Assembly: GCF_037176765.1 (NCBI RefSeq)
Contig: NC_090025.1
Span: forward strand, 92,711,006 to 92,775,005
Length of the DNA: 64,000 nucleotides
Direction: 5' to 3'
Origin: Anolis sagrei
Taxonomy: Eukaryota; Chordata; Lepidosauria; Squamata; Anolidae
Shown: positions 1 to 10,890 of the stretch, piece by piece
Numbering within the stretch: position 1 is the stretch's first letter
Layout: each line of letters begins with the position of its first letter
Notes under the pieces: model-generated
Told to the model about the DNA's origin: nothing
Database searches by the model: none
The model's input: the letters and a program-made list of their open reading frames with translations, nothing else
Program-made: the position numbers and the translations under genes

Positions 1-569
1 ATAGTGTCTAGATCTAGGGAAGTAATGCTACCCCTCTATTCCGCTTTGGTTAGACCACACCTGGAATATTGTGTCCAATTCTGGGCACCACAATTGAAGG
101 GAGATATTGACAAGCTGGAATGTGTCCAGAGGAGGGCGATGAAAATGATCAAGGGTCTGGAGAACAAGCCCTATGAGGAGCGGCTTAAGGAGCTGGGCAT
201 GTTTAGCCTGAAGAAGAGAAGGCTGAGAGGAGATATGATAGCCATGTATAAATATGTGAGAGGAAACCACAGGGAGGAGGGAGAAAGCTTGTTTTCTGCT
301 TCCTTGAAGACTAGGACGCAGAACAATGGCTTCAAACTACAAGAGAGGAGATTCCATCTGAACATGAGGAAGAACTTCCTGACTGTGAGAGCCGTTCAGC
401 AGTGGAACTCTCTGCCCCGGAGTGTGGTGGAGGCTCCTTCTTTGGAAGCTTTTAAACAGAGGCTGGATGGCCATCTGTCAGGGGTGATTTGAATGCAATA
501 TTCCTGCTTCTTGGCAGGGGGTTGGACTGGATGGCCCATGAGGTCTCTTCCAACTCTTTGATTCTATGA
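1..569 (+). mobile_element. CR1 LINE, 3' part of ORF2 and 3' end
   Basis: A 162-residue open frame (4-492) reads as the C-terminal part of a CR1 reverse transcriptase ORF, with [30 protein letters not shown] and the closing [20 protein letters not shown] block. The non-coding tail ends in the CR1 octamer (TTGATTCTATGA). The copy runs off the left edge, so its 5' limit is unknown. The open frame and close match to other copies in this window suggest a fairly young insertion. Confidence 0.9.
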
Positions 570-570
570 G

Positions 571-836
571 ATGGTATTTGTGGCACAAGTTCCAATGAAT
601 CATCTGAGGAACGTTGTTATGCCTCTGCTTGTAGTCTGTCTGTGCGATCTTCTTGCAGCAGCTGAGGATGTGATCTATTGTTTCATCTGCTTCCTTGCAG
701 AGTCTACATTTGGGATCTGTTGTCGACTTTTCAATTCTGGCTTTGATGATATTGGTTCTAATAGCTTGTTCTTGGGCTGCCAGAATCAGGCCCTCCGTCT
801 CCTTTTTCAGAGTTCCATTTGTGAGCCACAGCCATG
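571..836 (-). mobile_element. R4/R2-group LINE fragment (zinc-knuckle region)
   Basis: The minus strand translates without a stop through AAQEQAIRTNIIKARIEK, then CRLCKEADETIDHILSCC, then QRHNNVPQMIHWNLCHKY. The spacing C-x2-C-x8-H-x4-C followed by a conserved HW...C block is that of the motif downstream of the reverse transcriptase in R2/R4-group LINEs, which carry a restriction-like endonuclease. R4-clade LINEs are known in lizards. The clade call rests on this short motif, and NeSL-type relatives cannot be excluded. Confidence 0.6.
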
Positions 837-935
837 TTTATTATTAATAATAATATTATTTGTATCCTGCCCTTCTTCATTTAGGGACTCAAGGCAGGCA
901 ACAACCACATAATCTAATAACAATTTGAAACAAAA
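837..935 (-). mobile_element. Degenerate L2-type 3' end
   Basis: Read on the minus strand, a short 'ccttgagtccctaaatgaagaagggcagg'-like module is followed by an A/T-rich AAT tail, the usual layout of L2 3' ends in this window. It is short and diverged. Confidence 0.4.
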
Positions 936-1330
936 CAAATAAAAAAATTAAACAATTAAATATTAGTGTGTAGATATAGTCAAAATACAATTAAAAGTAC
1001 ATTTAAAACTCACCCCAAAATCCCACAACCAAATTCTGATTTTTAAAACAGGAGAACATTCTTCTCCCCACTTGTCCTAGGAGTATGAAATAGGAGTAGT
1101 GTGTTAGAGGCAGTGAAAGAGAAAAGTTGCCGTATTTTGCCTGAATGCCATAATTGTAGCTCTGGAATTTTGAAACAAAAACCTTCCAGCTGATAATAGG
1201 TATTTTGAAGTAAAACTGCCTAGGAAGTTAATAAATAACATATTCCTTAAGATAAATTTGAAAAAGAAGAACTAGAGCAAGATATCCGTGGGTTTAAGCA
1301 GAGGTTAAAAGGATGGAACAAGGGTTTTAA
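936..1330. other. No gene or repeat recognised
   Basis: A/T-rich sequence between two LINE fragments. No coding frame, splice structure or familiar repeat boundary was seen. Confidence 0.5.
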
Positions 1331-2072
1331 AAATATGACGAACAGCAACAACAAAGCACAGTCTGGTTTTAGGCCGGGACATGGAACTGAGACAGCCTTG
1401 GTCGCCTTGGTAGATGATCTTTGCCGGGAGCTGGAAAGGGGGAGTGTGTCCCTGTTAGTTCTGCTGAACCTCTCGATACCGTCGACCACGGTATCCTTTT
1501 GGGGTGCCTCGCAGATATGGGACTTGGGGGTACTGCTTTGCAGTGGCTCCAGTCTTTTCTTGAGGGATGGTCCCAGAAGGTGTTACTGGGTGACTCCTGT
1601 TCAGACCCACAACCTTTGTTGTGTGGGGTTCCACAGGGTTCAATTCTGTCCCCGATGTTGTTTAGCATCTACATGAAACCGCTGGGGGAGATCATCTGGA
1701 GTTTCGGAATGCGGTGTTATCTCTATGCAGATGATGTCCAAATCTGTCACTCCTTTCCACCTGTCACCAAGGAGGCTGTCAAAACTTTGAACCGGTGCTT
1801 GGCCGCTGTGTCGGACTGGATGAGAGGTAACAAATTGAAATTGAATCCAGGCAAGACAGAGGTCCTAATGGTCAGTCGTAAGGCCAAACAGAGCATAGGG
1901 TTACAGCCTGTGTTAGACGGGGTTACACTCTCCCTGAAGACAGGTTCGCAGCTTGGGAGTGATCCTGGACTCATTGCTGAGCCTGGAACCCCAGGTCTTG
2001 GCGGTGGCCGGGAGAGCTTTTGCACAATTAAAACTTGTGCGCCAGTTGCACCCGTACCTTGGGAAGTCAGAT
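1331..2072 (+). mobile_element. L2 LINE, reverse transcriptase segment (5' piece of split copy)
   Basis: The translation carries L2 RT blocks: FRPGHGTETALVALVDDL, then CGVPQGSILSPMLFSIYMKPL and the YADDVQ catalytic box, then MRGNKLKLNPGKTEVL. Frame changes near 1480 and 1940 show a dead copy. It stops inside the 18-bp sequence at 2055-2072 that recurs at 2779-2796, where L2 coding resumes. Confidence 0.85.
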
Positions 2073-2778
2073 TTTTTTTAAAAAAATTTTTATTGATTTG
2101 TGGTGCATACAGAAAACAAAACCGACACCAAAGGAAAACCGAAATAAGTAAAAAGTAAAAAAAAAAAAGAGAAAAAAAACAGAAAAAAAGAAATACAAAA
2201 GAGTATGCCAGTTAGCAGAATGGTATACAGTCAGCGCTTATTAAACATATAAAAAATCAGCTTTGACTGTACAGTTATAATACATTAACATTTATTGTCC
2301 CTCTAACCCCCCACCCGTGAACCCAACCCCTGTGACCTCCAACACCACTCCGTATGGATCACATAACTAACCCGCAACTACCCACGTATCTTCTTTCACT
2401 GAATCCCCTTTATGGCAATCTTCAAATCTACTTTTGTCTTCTTTTCAAGATATCCAATTGCCAACCGCCATTTTTCAACAAATTCTTCATTATTTCCACC
2501 TCTGCTACTATTTGTCAGTTTGGCCATTTGGATATAGTCTACTAATTTATCTCTCCAATCCTTAATATTTAACTCTTTTTCCCCCTTCCACGATTTAGCT
2601 ATTATTAGTCTCGCAGCAACAAAACAATACTGACAAATTTCTTCATCTCCTGTGCTAATACGCCTCCTAAATATTCCTAATAAGCACATTTCTGGGTTTT
2701 TCTTGATTTTTTTGCTGATCATTTTGTTTGTTTCTTTCATCACTTTTTTCCAGAATTCTTTAACTATGTTACAGGTCC
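2073..2778 (-). mobile_element. L1 LINE, 3' end, inserted in L2
   Basis: The + strand starts with a T-rich run (an inverted poly-A tail) and the minus strand encodes the C-terminal part of an L1 ORF2 (ARLIIAKSWKGE, then DWRDKLVDYIQMAKLT). The 18-bp duplication TACCTTGGGAAGTCAGAT at 2055-2072 and 2779-2796 brackets it exactly. This is the signature of target-primed insertion. Confidence 0.85.
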
Positions 2779-2796
2779 TACCTTGGGAAGTCAGAT

Positions 2797-3575
2797 ATGG
2801 CCACAGTGGTCCACGCTCTTGTTATATCCCGAATAGATTACTGCAACGCGCTCTACGTGGGATTGCCTTTGAAAACTATTTGGAAACTTCCGTTAGTCCA
2901 ACGGGTGACAGCTAGATTAATCACCGGAGCGTCATACAGGGAACATACCACCCCTCTGTTGTGTCAGCTCCACTGGCTGCCGATCCAGTTCCGAGCACAA
3001 TTCAAAGTGCTGGTTTTGAGCTATAAAACCCTATACGGCTCCGGCCCAGCGTACCTTTCCGAATGTATCTCCTTCTATGTCCCACCTCGGAATTTAAGAT
3101 CTTCTGGGGAGGCCCTGCTCTCAGCCCCGCCTCTTTCACAAGTGAGGCTAGTGGGGATGAGGGACAGGACCTTCTCAATGGTGGCCCCCCGCCTGTGGAA
3201 CTCACTCCCCAGAGAAATTAGGTCATCAACATCCCTCCTCTCCTTCAGAAGGAAGCTGAAAACATGGATATGGGACCAGGCTTTTGGGTAATCTGGCAGA
3301 CTGACAATGATAATGATGACCAGAATTTGGAAAGAACTATGGTAATGCTAAATGGACTTACGAATTTTAGAACTCAGAGAACGTTGGCCACTAGATTGGC
3401 TTTTAGTTGTTATTGTATTAATTGAATGTTTTAACTTGTGGTTATTGTTGTTATGTATTTTATCTGTTGAATTGTTGGCATCGAATTGTGCCGATTGTAA
3501 GCCGCCCTGAGTCCCCTCTGGGGGGTTGAGAAGGGCGGGGTAGAAGTGCCCGAAATAAAAAAAATAAATGAATGC
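2797..3575 (+). mobile_element. L2 LINE, C-terminal segment and 3' end (3' piece of split copy)
   Basis: Continues the L2 at 1331-2072 after the L1 insertion. Translation gives [15 protein letters not shown], then [19 protein letters not shown], then VAPRLWNSLPREIRSSTSLL, and the copy ends with the GCCGCCCTGAGTCCC module and an AAATAAA-type tail. Confidence 0.9.
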
Positions 3576-3751
3576 AATTAGTCTTCCAAATTTGCTGGGC
3601 TTAGGAGGACAAATATGAATAAAAAGCTTGCTTTTTTACCCAAGAGAACACTTCTTTCTAGGAATTCCTCATGACTATCTGGTTAATGTTTACTGGAAAC
3701 TGAAAATTGCATGGGATGACCAAGTAATTCATAGATATATTCTCTGTAGAA

Positions 3752-3882
3752 ACAAGAGGCTGGATGGCTATTTGTCAGGGGTGATTTGAATGCAATATTC
3801 CTGCTTCTTGGCAGGGGGTTGGACTGGATGGCCCATGAGGTCTCTTCCAACTCTTTGATTCTATGATTCTATGATTCTATGA
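3752..3882 (+). mobile_element. CR1 3' terminus, short truncated copy
   Basis: Only about the last 130 bases of CR1 are present, ending in tandem ATTCTATG octamers. The flanks (3576-3751 and 3883-4120) were not recognised. Confidence 0.85.
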
Positions 3883-4120
3883 TCTGCTTCCTCCAGCATG
3901 GCTTTATGGTCAGCATCTTAGGGAATAACATTTTAATCAACTTCTAAAATAGCACTATGTAACAAAATTTGAAAAACGTTATGTTCCTGGTTTGAAAGTG
4001 TTATTTGCTACTTAATTGTGCAATACTTATTTTGAAAGTAGTTGTTATGCTCTGGAAACTTCATTTTTGTGGCTGCCACAAACTGTTGGCCGAGACTACA
4101 AAGTCTTTGTTGAAAACCTA

Positions 4121-4744
4121 TAGTAAAATGTCCATCAAAAACAAAGTTCGTGACCATATCTCTCTCCACGTACCTACCCGGGCCCTTCGATCTTCAGGGG
4201 AGGCCCTCCTTTCACCCCTACCAATCTCACAAGCTCGTCTTGTGAGCACAAGGGAGAGAGCCTTCTCCTTTGTGGCCCCCCAACTCTGGAACTAATTACC
4301 TGGAGAGATCAGGAAAGCCCATTCACTAGAAATGTTCAAAAAGAACCTTAAAACCTGGCTCTTCTGCTGCGCCTTTGGCCAATAGGTGCACAACATGACA
4401 CTATTGCTCCCCTCAACGCTTTTGCCACTGGAGTAGGGAAGTTTAGCTTCACAACTCTGTTTTTATGAGCTCCCTGCAAATAACCTGCTCCTATTTTTAT
4501 CTTATTAGAGTCTTTTATTCATTTTATCCTGTACACGAGGCCCGCCCATTGTTATCATGATTGTGTTTATTGGAATGTTATTTTATGACTGTGTTTATTC
4601 TTTTTTTTTCTTTCTCTGTGTAATTTTGATGATGTTGTTTTTTGTTTATACTTTGGTTTTATTTTGCTGTAATATGTTGTTACATGGCTTGGCCGCATGT
4701 AAGCCGCTCTGAGTCCCCATTATTATTATTATTATTATTATTTT
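4121..4744 (+). mobile_element. L2-group LINE 3' end, diverged subfamily
   Basis: Translates as [20 protein letters not shown]...FSFVAPQLWN, then LKTWLFCCAFGQ, followed by a GTAAGCCGCTCTGAGTCCCC module and an ATT microsatellite tail. Confidence 0.75.
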
Positions 4745-4998
4745 GAACCCCCGGTGGCGCAGTGGGTTAAACCCCTGTGCCGGCAGGACAGGTCGCAGGT
4801 TCGAATCCGGGGAGAGGCAGATGAGCTCCCTCTATCAGCTCCAGCTCCTCATGCGAGGACACGAGAGAAGCCTCCCACAAGGATGATAAAAACATCAATT
4901 AATCCGGGCGTCCCCTGGGCAACGTCCTTGCAGACGGCCAATTCTTTCACACCAGAAGCGACTTGCAGTTTCTCAAGTCGCGTCTGATACAACAAAAA
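4745..4998 (+). mobile_element. tRNA-derived SINE (family B)
   Basis: A tRNA-like head has an A box (TGGCGCAGTGGGTTAAACCC) and a B box (GGTTCGAATCC) about 45 bases apart. The body includes GGACACGAGAGAAGCCTCCC and the 3' end reads TTCTCAAGTCGCGTCTGATA plus an A-rich tail. The same family recurs at 5469, 11446 and 60336. It differs from the Sauria-type SINEs in body and tail. Confidence 0.85.
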
Positions 4999-5468
4999 AA
5001 TCAATACAATCATAACAACAGGAATAAAAACATAAGTCTGTAAATCCTCAGTAAAAACATTGTCCAATTCCATCGTATAGTTGTTCCGTTTTCCTATGTC
5101 CATTACTCAATATTTGCAAATGCTTGCTCAAACAGCCATGTCTTGAGTTTTTTCCGAAATGTTAGGAGCGAAGCAGCTGATTTAATCTCCTTGGGGAGGG
5201 CATTCCATAGCCGAGGGGCCACCACTGAGAAGGCCCTGTCTCTTTTCCCTGCCAACCGTACTTGTGATGAAGGTGGGACCGAGAGCAGGGCCTCCCCAGA
5301 TGATCTTAACATCTTTGATGGTTCGTAAAGGGAGATGCGTTCGGACAGGTAAACTGGGCCAGAACCGTTTAGGGCTTTATAGGCCAAAGCCAGCACTTTG
5401 GATTGGGCTTGGTAGCAAACCAGTAGCCAGTGGAGCTGGCGCAACAGGGGAATTGTATGCTTGATTAA
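4999..5468 (-). mobile_element. L2 LINE 3' segment, antisense, joined to the SINE
   Basis: The minus strand encodes PLLRQLHWLLVCYQAQSKVL, then [20 protein letters not shown], then [20 protein letters not shown]. Together with the SINE at 4745 it forms a block that is present again, nearly identical, at 11446-12182. Confidence 0.85.
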
Positions 5469-5553
5469 AATGGGCAACATCCTTGCAGACGGCCAATTCT
5501 CTCACACCAGAAGCGACTTGCAGTTTCTCAAGTCATTCCTGACACGACCAAAA
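5469..5553 (+). mobile_element. SINE family B, 3' fragment
   Basis: Only the SINE tail is present (GCAACATCCTTGCAGACGGC to TCAAGTCATTCCTGACACGA plus poly-A). It directly abuts the L2 segment, so this composite ends in a SINE tail that the second copy near 12182 lacks. Confidence 0.75.
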
Positions 5554-6045
5554 AAAAAATTGCAGTTTAAATTTTTTTTCCGTGTTTTGATGATAGGACC
5601 AATTAGGAAATGACATTTAGAACCCAGGAACAAAAGTCATGTTACATAGTGTAATCCAATTCACACATGTCAAACCTGCAAAAAAAAAGGAGGGCAGTCA
5701 GCAACGGTGTGCTCCAAGCAACATTATTTTTTTCATTTTAGTTCTATTTCAGTATTTATTTAAGTATTTATTGTATTAAAAAGCTGCAAAACCGTATGTT
5801 TTATTTATTGGATGCTGGACCACATGATTCATGTTCAATTGCTGATAAAAGAGTTGACTTTGCTGTAAAATTATTTCTGGGCAAGCTTAATGTTAGTTTG
5901 AAGTTACACTGCATTCTATATTCAGCATTCTGAATCTGCATATTCCTTCCTCTGTTTTCTGACATTGATAATAATGTGGAGAGGTTTGTCAGTAAAGCAA
6001 AGCCTCTTACTACGTGTCGTGAACTGGCGACACTGTTGTTTCATA
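5554..6045. other. No gene or repeat recognised
   Basis: A/T-rich sequence without a coding frame or identifiable repeat, ending at the TA duplicated by the mariner insertion. Confidence 0.5.
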
Positions 6046-6359
6046 CGAGGGTTGGGTGAAAAGTAACGCCTCCACCTTTGTAACTCCTCAACAGATGGTA
6101 TTACTGGTATGTAGCAGGTACTGGCTTGTTCAGTAGACTCTCCTCTACAGTTCCATTTTGGTGGGAAGCCTTAGCATTGAATGGTTGTGTTGTTAAAGTG
6201 CGAAGTATGGAACCCTGCACAATGTGACTTAAGCAACATGCAGTCATTGAATTCTTGACAGCAGAAGGTGTCACCCCAAAGGAGATTCATCAGCAAATGC
6301 AAGCTGTTTATGGTGATTGTGTTGATGTGAGTACTGTGTGTAGCTGGGTGAGTAAGTTT

Positions 6360-7110
6360 TGTTCTGTCACGCGCTGGGCCTGTAATAGCTGTACTTTTCT
6401 ATAGGACGTATACTTTAGCCCAGCGGGAAGCCAGGGGCTCCTCAAAGAGAGGTTCTCAGGGATTTTTCTGAAGTGATAGTCTTTAGAGTCTTTAATGATA
6501 CAACAAAGTCTTTACAACAAATCTTCAATTGTTCAAGCAACCCTTCAAGGCTTTCTTAGTCTAGTCCTCAATAGACTAGTACCTGACTTTAATCAACTGA
6601 ACCTTCTCTGTAGAAAAAAACCTTTTTAACCTCTCCCGGGCTGCTTTCTATCTATGCCTCATCAGTGTGGGTGCTACTACCGAATCCAAGTGCGTCTGGG
6701 TATTGAGTAGACCTACCGGCCGAGGCTTGAAGATATTTCAGCTGGAGTTCCGTGGATCTGTAGTGCTGTCCTCCCTCAGAGAATTCTTTGAAACTTCAGG
6801 GCTGTTTTCCCTCTGAATGCTGAGAGGCTGTGAGCTCTCAGCCAGAGCCTTGGGACCTTTTTTCTGGAATTTCTGTTTCCCCAGATGTTACTGAGAAAGG
6901 ATGTTTTTCTACGGGACGAGCAGGTCTACGTCCTATAGCTTAGCTTCCTTATGTGAGACTGCCCCAAAAATGGCTCCTTTCCCTCCCAGAGTCCTGAACA
7001 AGTGGCAGAACCAAAGCTTAATTATGACTGACAGGAGGCCTGCCCTATAACTGCAAACTTTAACAGAAAGAAAATAAAGTTGGAGCTCCTGGTACAGCCG
7101 TACCAGCACA
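6360..7110 (+). mobile_element. Solo LTR inside the mariner transposase
   Basis: A 751-bp block starts TG, ends CA and is flanked on both sides by the 5-bp duplication AGTTT (6355-6359 and 7111-7115). An AATAAA lies near its right end, suggesting + orientation. No internal region is present, so this is a recombined fossil of an LTR retroelement. The family (ERV or Gypsy) cannot be told from an LTR alone. It is younger than the mariner it interrupts. Confidence 0.75.
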
Positions 7111-7518
7111 AGTTTAAAGATGTTGAGTGGGAACATCTAATTTGCGTGACAAACAAAGAGTTGGACGTCCTGTGACAGCAACCACTGAGTTTCACAAGCA
7201 AAAGGTTGACAGATTGATTCGGGATGATCGTTGTATCACTCAGAGAGAAATTTCAAGCATAATCTGCATTTCACAAGAATGTGTGGGTCACATTGCTTTG
7301 CTTGGCTATCGGAAAATTTGTGCACGATGGGTTGCGGAAACAGTGTTGACTTCTTCCGTGACGGCTTCAGAAAACTTGTTCATCATTGGCAGAAATGTAT
7401 CCAATTGTCTGGTGATTATGTGGAAGAGTGAATAGTGATAGTTAAAGAGCACATTCTAAGGATTATTTCTGTGTTAGAGTTATTAAATTATTCCCATCTA
7501 TACCCAAATAACAAAAGT

Positions 7519-7519
7519 G

Positions 7520-7566
<47 letters not shown>

Positions 7567-8005
7567 TATTTGTACCCCGCTACCATCTCCCCAAGGGACT
7601 CGGTGCGGCTTACATGAAGCCGAGCCCAAACACAACAATACAGGCAATAATCACAACAATACAAGCAATTAAAATAGAACATAAACGATAAACATATAAC
7701 ATTATCAATAAGACAACACAGTTAAAACTGTGGGAAGGCCAAATGTAAAAATTAAAATTGGAGTAGTGCTGAGGCATGGAAGAAAAGGTGATAGTGGCGA
7801 TTGTGAAAGACATACGAGCCGACCTAAAAGTATAAAGTGCTTTGGAGGGACAAAGTGCTATGGGATCATTATTCCGGGAAGGCACACTGGCACAACCACG
7901 TCTTCAAGCTCCTCCTGAAGACAGCCAGAGTTGGGGCCTGCCTGATGTCCTTAGGGAGTGAATTCCAGAGTCGAGGGGCCACCACCGAAAAGGCCCTCTC
8001 TCTTG
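7519..8005 (-). mobile_element. L2-group LINE 3' fragment with (AAT)n tail, inserted in mariner
   Basis: On the + strand an (ATA)n run is followed by an inverted L2-type 3' module (CCCCAAGGGACTCGGTGCGG) and antisense coding sequence. The same subfamily occurs at 35640-36680, 55860-55995 and 57192-57402. Confidence 0.75.
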
Positions 8006-8046
8006 GAAGTAAAGTAATGGAAGCATTACTTTTCATTCCACACTCG

Positions 8047-8720
8047 TATTACAGTCAAAGCAACTCCTGAAGCACGTTTCCAGGAATATGACTTAAAAGT
8101 TACACAGGAGCTAGTCTAGTTATACACCTTAGGAATTACATATTCCAGACACTTCGTGGTTACTGCCTTCTGGTAGTTCTAGTTGACAAGACTTCAAAAG
8201 TTTGAGAGTCCAAAGGGCGGTTATGAGAAATAAGATGTCCACGGGAACTACAAGTGTGGTGCTCGAGCCAGAGAGCAAGGAAGGGAAAGAAAGAACAAGG
8301 AACGTGCATTTGAGAACTCACTGAATGGATAATACGAAGTTTCAGATCTAGCATTTCAATCAGACCATTAAGATAAACATGCCTGAAATTAAATACAGTA
8401 TGTGAAAAATGTGCCTTATAAGAGGCTGCGTTGTATTCTTGTTGGAGGAAACAGGCCAGCTAGTAATGGAATTCCTTGTAAAAAATATTTACTTGTGTGC
8501 TGGACTTTTTTTCTAGGCAGCTACGGCCAAACTTCCACATTGAAAGATGAGATGACTTCTAACTTTTCCATAGCAACTGCAGGTCTGATCAGTATTTGTT
8601 TTCCTTAGATGCTCTACAGCAGTGGTGTGGCTCCAAACTTTAATTTTCTCCACATTATGCCTGGAACACTTAATAGTATTAACTTTAAGCTTCTTGCTCT
8701 GTATCTTTTGTTTTTTATAA
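8047..8720. other. No gene or repeat recognised
   Basis: About 670 bases of unremarkable sequence between the mariner and a CR1. The short open frames here have no recognisable protein signature. Confidence 0.5.
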
Positions 8721-9977
8721 ACTGATCAACATCTTTATTAATGACTTAGAGGAAGGGTTAGAAGGCATGATCATCAAGTTTGCAGATGACACCAAATTGG
8801 GAGGGATAGCCAACGCTCCAGAAGACAGGAGCAGAATTCAAAACAATCTTAACAGATTAGAGAGATGGGCCAAAACTAACAAAATGAAGTTCAGCAGTGA
8901 CAAATGCAAGATACTCCACTTAGGCAGAAAAAACGAAATGCAAAGATACAGAATGGGGGACAATGCCTGGCTCGAGAGCAGTACGTGTGAAAAAGATCTT
9001 GGAGTCCTCGTGAACAACAAGTAAAACATGAGCCAACAATGTCATGTAGTGGCAAAAAAAAACCAATGGGATTTTGGCCTGCATCAATAGGAGCGTAGTC
9101 TAGATCTAAGAAAGTAATGCTACGCCTCTATTCCGCCTTGGTTAGACGACACCTGGAATATTGTGTCCAATTCTGGGCACCACAATTGAAGAGAGATTCA
9201 GTTCTTGTGGGTTTTTTCGGGCTATATGGCCCATTGTATGCTAATCAGCCCATTGTATGCTAATCAAGGTGGTCAGTTGAAAGATTCACACCTAGCCCAA
9301 CCTACAAAAGCCCTTTGTCTCACCCTGGTCATTCCACAGATATATAAACCCCTTTTTTCCCAGCTCCAGCAGACCTCACCTCTGAGGATGCTTGCCATAG
9401 ATGCAGGCGAAACGTCAGGAGAAATGCCTCTAGAACATGGCCATATAGCCCGAAAAAACCCACAAGAACTGAGTGATTCCAGCCATGAAAGCCTTCGACA
9501 ATATATTGAAGAGAGATTGACAAGCTGGAATTGTCCGAGGAGGGGGACTAAAATGATCAAGGGTCTGGAGAACAAGCCCTATGAGGAGCGGCTTAAAGAG
9601 CTGGGCATGTTTAGCCTGAAGAAGAGAAGGCTGAGAGGAGATATGATAGCCATGTATAAATATGTGAGAGGAAGCCACAGGGAGGAGGGAACAAGCATGT
9701 TTTCTGCTGCCCTGGAGACTAGGACGCGGAACAATGGCTTCAAACTACAAGAGAGGAGATTCCATCTGAACATTAGGAAGAACTTCCTGACGGTGAGAGC
9801 CGTTCAACAGTGGAACTCTCTGCCTCAGAGTGTGGTGGAGGCTCCCTCTTTGGAAGCTTTTAAACAGGCTGGATGGCCATCTGTCAGGGGTGCTTTAAAT
9901 ACAATATTCCTGCTTCTTGGCAGGGGGTTGGATTGGATGGCCCATGAGGTCTCTTCCAGCTCTATGATTCTATGAAA
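8721..9977 (+). mobile_element. CR1 LINE, RT C-terminus to 3' end, split by a Penelope-like element
   Basis: Codes for FADDTKLGGIANAPEDRSRI, then RWAKTNKMKFSSDKCKILHL, then CEKDLGVLVNNK, a mid-ORF2 CR1 block, and continues through [20 protein letters not shown] to a terminal ATTCTATGA. Positions 9199-9504 are foreign. An in-frame stop near 9023 and a small deletion show decay. Confidence 0.9.
9199..9504 (+). mobile_element. Penelope-like element 3' end with short inverted 5' tag
   Basis: Flanked by the 14-bp duplication ATTGAAGAGAGATT (9185-9198 and 9505-9518). The left edge carries about 30 bases (GTTCTTGTGGGTTTTTTCGG...) that are the inverse of a segment near the right end (CCGAAAAAACCCACAAGAAC). 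The body matches the 3' ends of the other Penelope-like copies here. Confidence 0.7.
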
Positions 9978-10197
9978 GGGGATTCCACCTGAATATTAGG
10001 AAGAACTTCCTCACTGTGAGAGCCGTTCAGCAGTGGAACTCTCTGCCCTGGAGTGTGGTGGAGGCTTCTTTGGAAGCTTTTAAACAGAAGCTGGATGGCC
10101 ATCTGTCAGGGGTGCTTTGAATGCAATATTCCTGCTTCTTGGCAGGGGGTTGGACTGGATGGCCCATGAGGTCTCTTCCAACTCCATGATTCTATGA
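9978..10197 (+). mobile_element. CR1 3' fragment, second copy in tandem
   Basis: Begins mid-ORF (GGGGATTCCACCTGAATATT) right after the 3' octamer of the preceding CR1 and ends at another TTCTATGA. Two CR1 3' ends therefore lie head-to-tail, by separate insertion or local duplication. Confidence 0.8.
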
Positions 10198-10261
10198 GGG
10201 AAGTGTAATATTTTGAAAGCATTTGAAGACACCTGCATTTAAAAAAAACTACTTGGCCTTT

Positions 10262-10890
10262 GTATTGTCGGAGGCTTTCATGGCTGGAATCACTAGGTTC
10301 TTGTGGGTTTTTTCGGGCTATAGAGCCATGTTCTAGAGGCATTTCTCCTGACGTTTCGCCTGCATCTATGGCAAGCATCCTCAGAGGTAGTGAGGTCTGT
10401 TGGAATTAGGACAATGGGTTTATATATCTGTGGAATGGCTGGGGTGGGGCAAGGAGCTCTTCCCTGCTGTACTTAGGTGTGAATGTTTGGCTGATCACCT
10501 TCATTAGCATTTGAAGGCCTGCCTGAGTCTGGGAAAATGTGTTGCTGGGAAGTGTTAATCTGTGCCTGGTTTTTTCCTCTCTGTTGTTTAGCTGTTATAA
10601 TTTTAGAGTTTTTTAATACTGGTAGCCAGATTTTGTTCATTTTCATGGTCTCTTCCTTTCTGTTGAAATTGTCCACATGCTTGTGGATTTCAATGGCTTC
10701 TCTGTGTAGTCTGACATGGTGGTTGTTGGTGTGGTCCAGCATTTCTGTGTTCTCAAATAATATGCTGTGTCCAGGCTGGTTCATCAGGTGCTCTGCTATG
10801 GCTGACTTCTCTGGTTGAAGTAGTCTGCAGTGCCTTTCATGTTCCTTGATGCGTGTCTGGGCAATGCTGCGTTTGGTGGTCTTTATTCAA
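10262..10890 (-). mobile_element. Penelope-like element with C-terminal GIY-YIG region
   Basis: The minus strand encodes the end of the GIY-YIG endonuclease region of a Penelope-like polyprotein: TRIKEHERHCRLLQPEKSAI, then AEHLMNQPGHSILFENTEML, then HVRLHREAIEIHKHVDNFNR. This is followed by the non-coding 3' end shared by the other copies (ATAGATGCAGGCGAAACGTC). The reverse transcriptase part is absent, so the copy is 5'-truncated. Confidence 0.75.

Larger units (their letters stand above)
6046..8046 (+). mobile_element. mariner DNA transposon, interrupted by two younger insertions
   Basis: The terminal inverted repeats CGAGGGTTGGGTGAAAAGTA (left) and TACTTTTCATTCCACACTCG (right) are flanked by TA. 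Transposase remnants include LICVTNKELDVL-like and FHKQKVDRLIRDDRCITQRE segments and the C-terminal RNWQKCIQLSGDYVEE-like end. Stops and missing segments show it is dead. A solo LTR (6360-7110) and an antisense L2-type fragment (7519-8005) are nested in it. A sister copy lies at 44881-46176. Confidence 0.85.

Noticed and set aside
4745-4998. tRNA-like A and B boxes as a functional tRNA gene (also at 11446, 20687, 35687, 40587, 56096 and 60336).
   Set aside because: No foldable acceptor stem closes the cloverleaf, and each is fused to a SINE body and tail.
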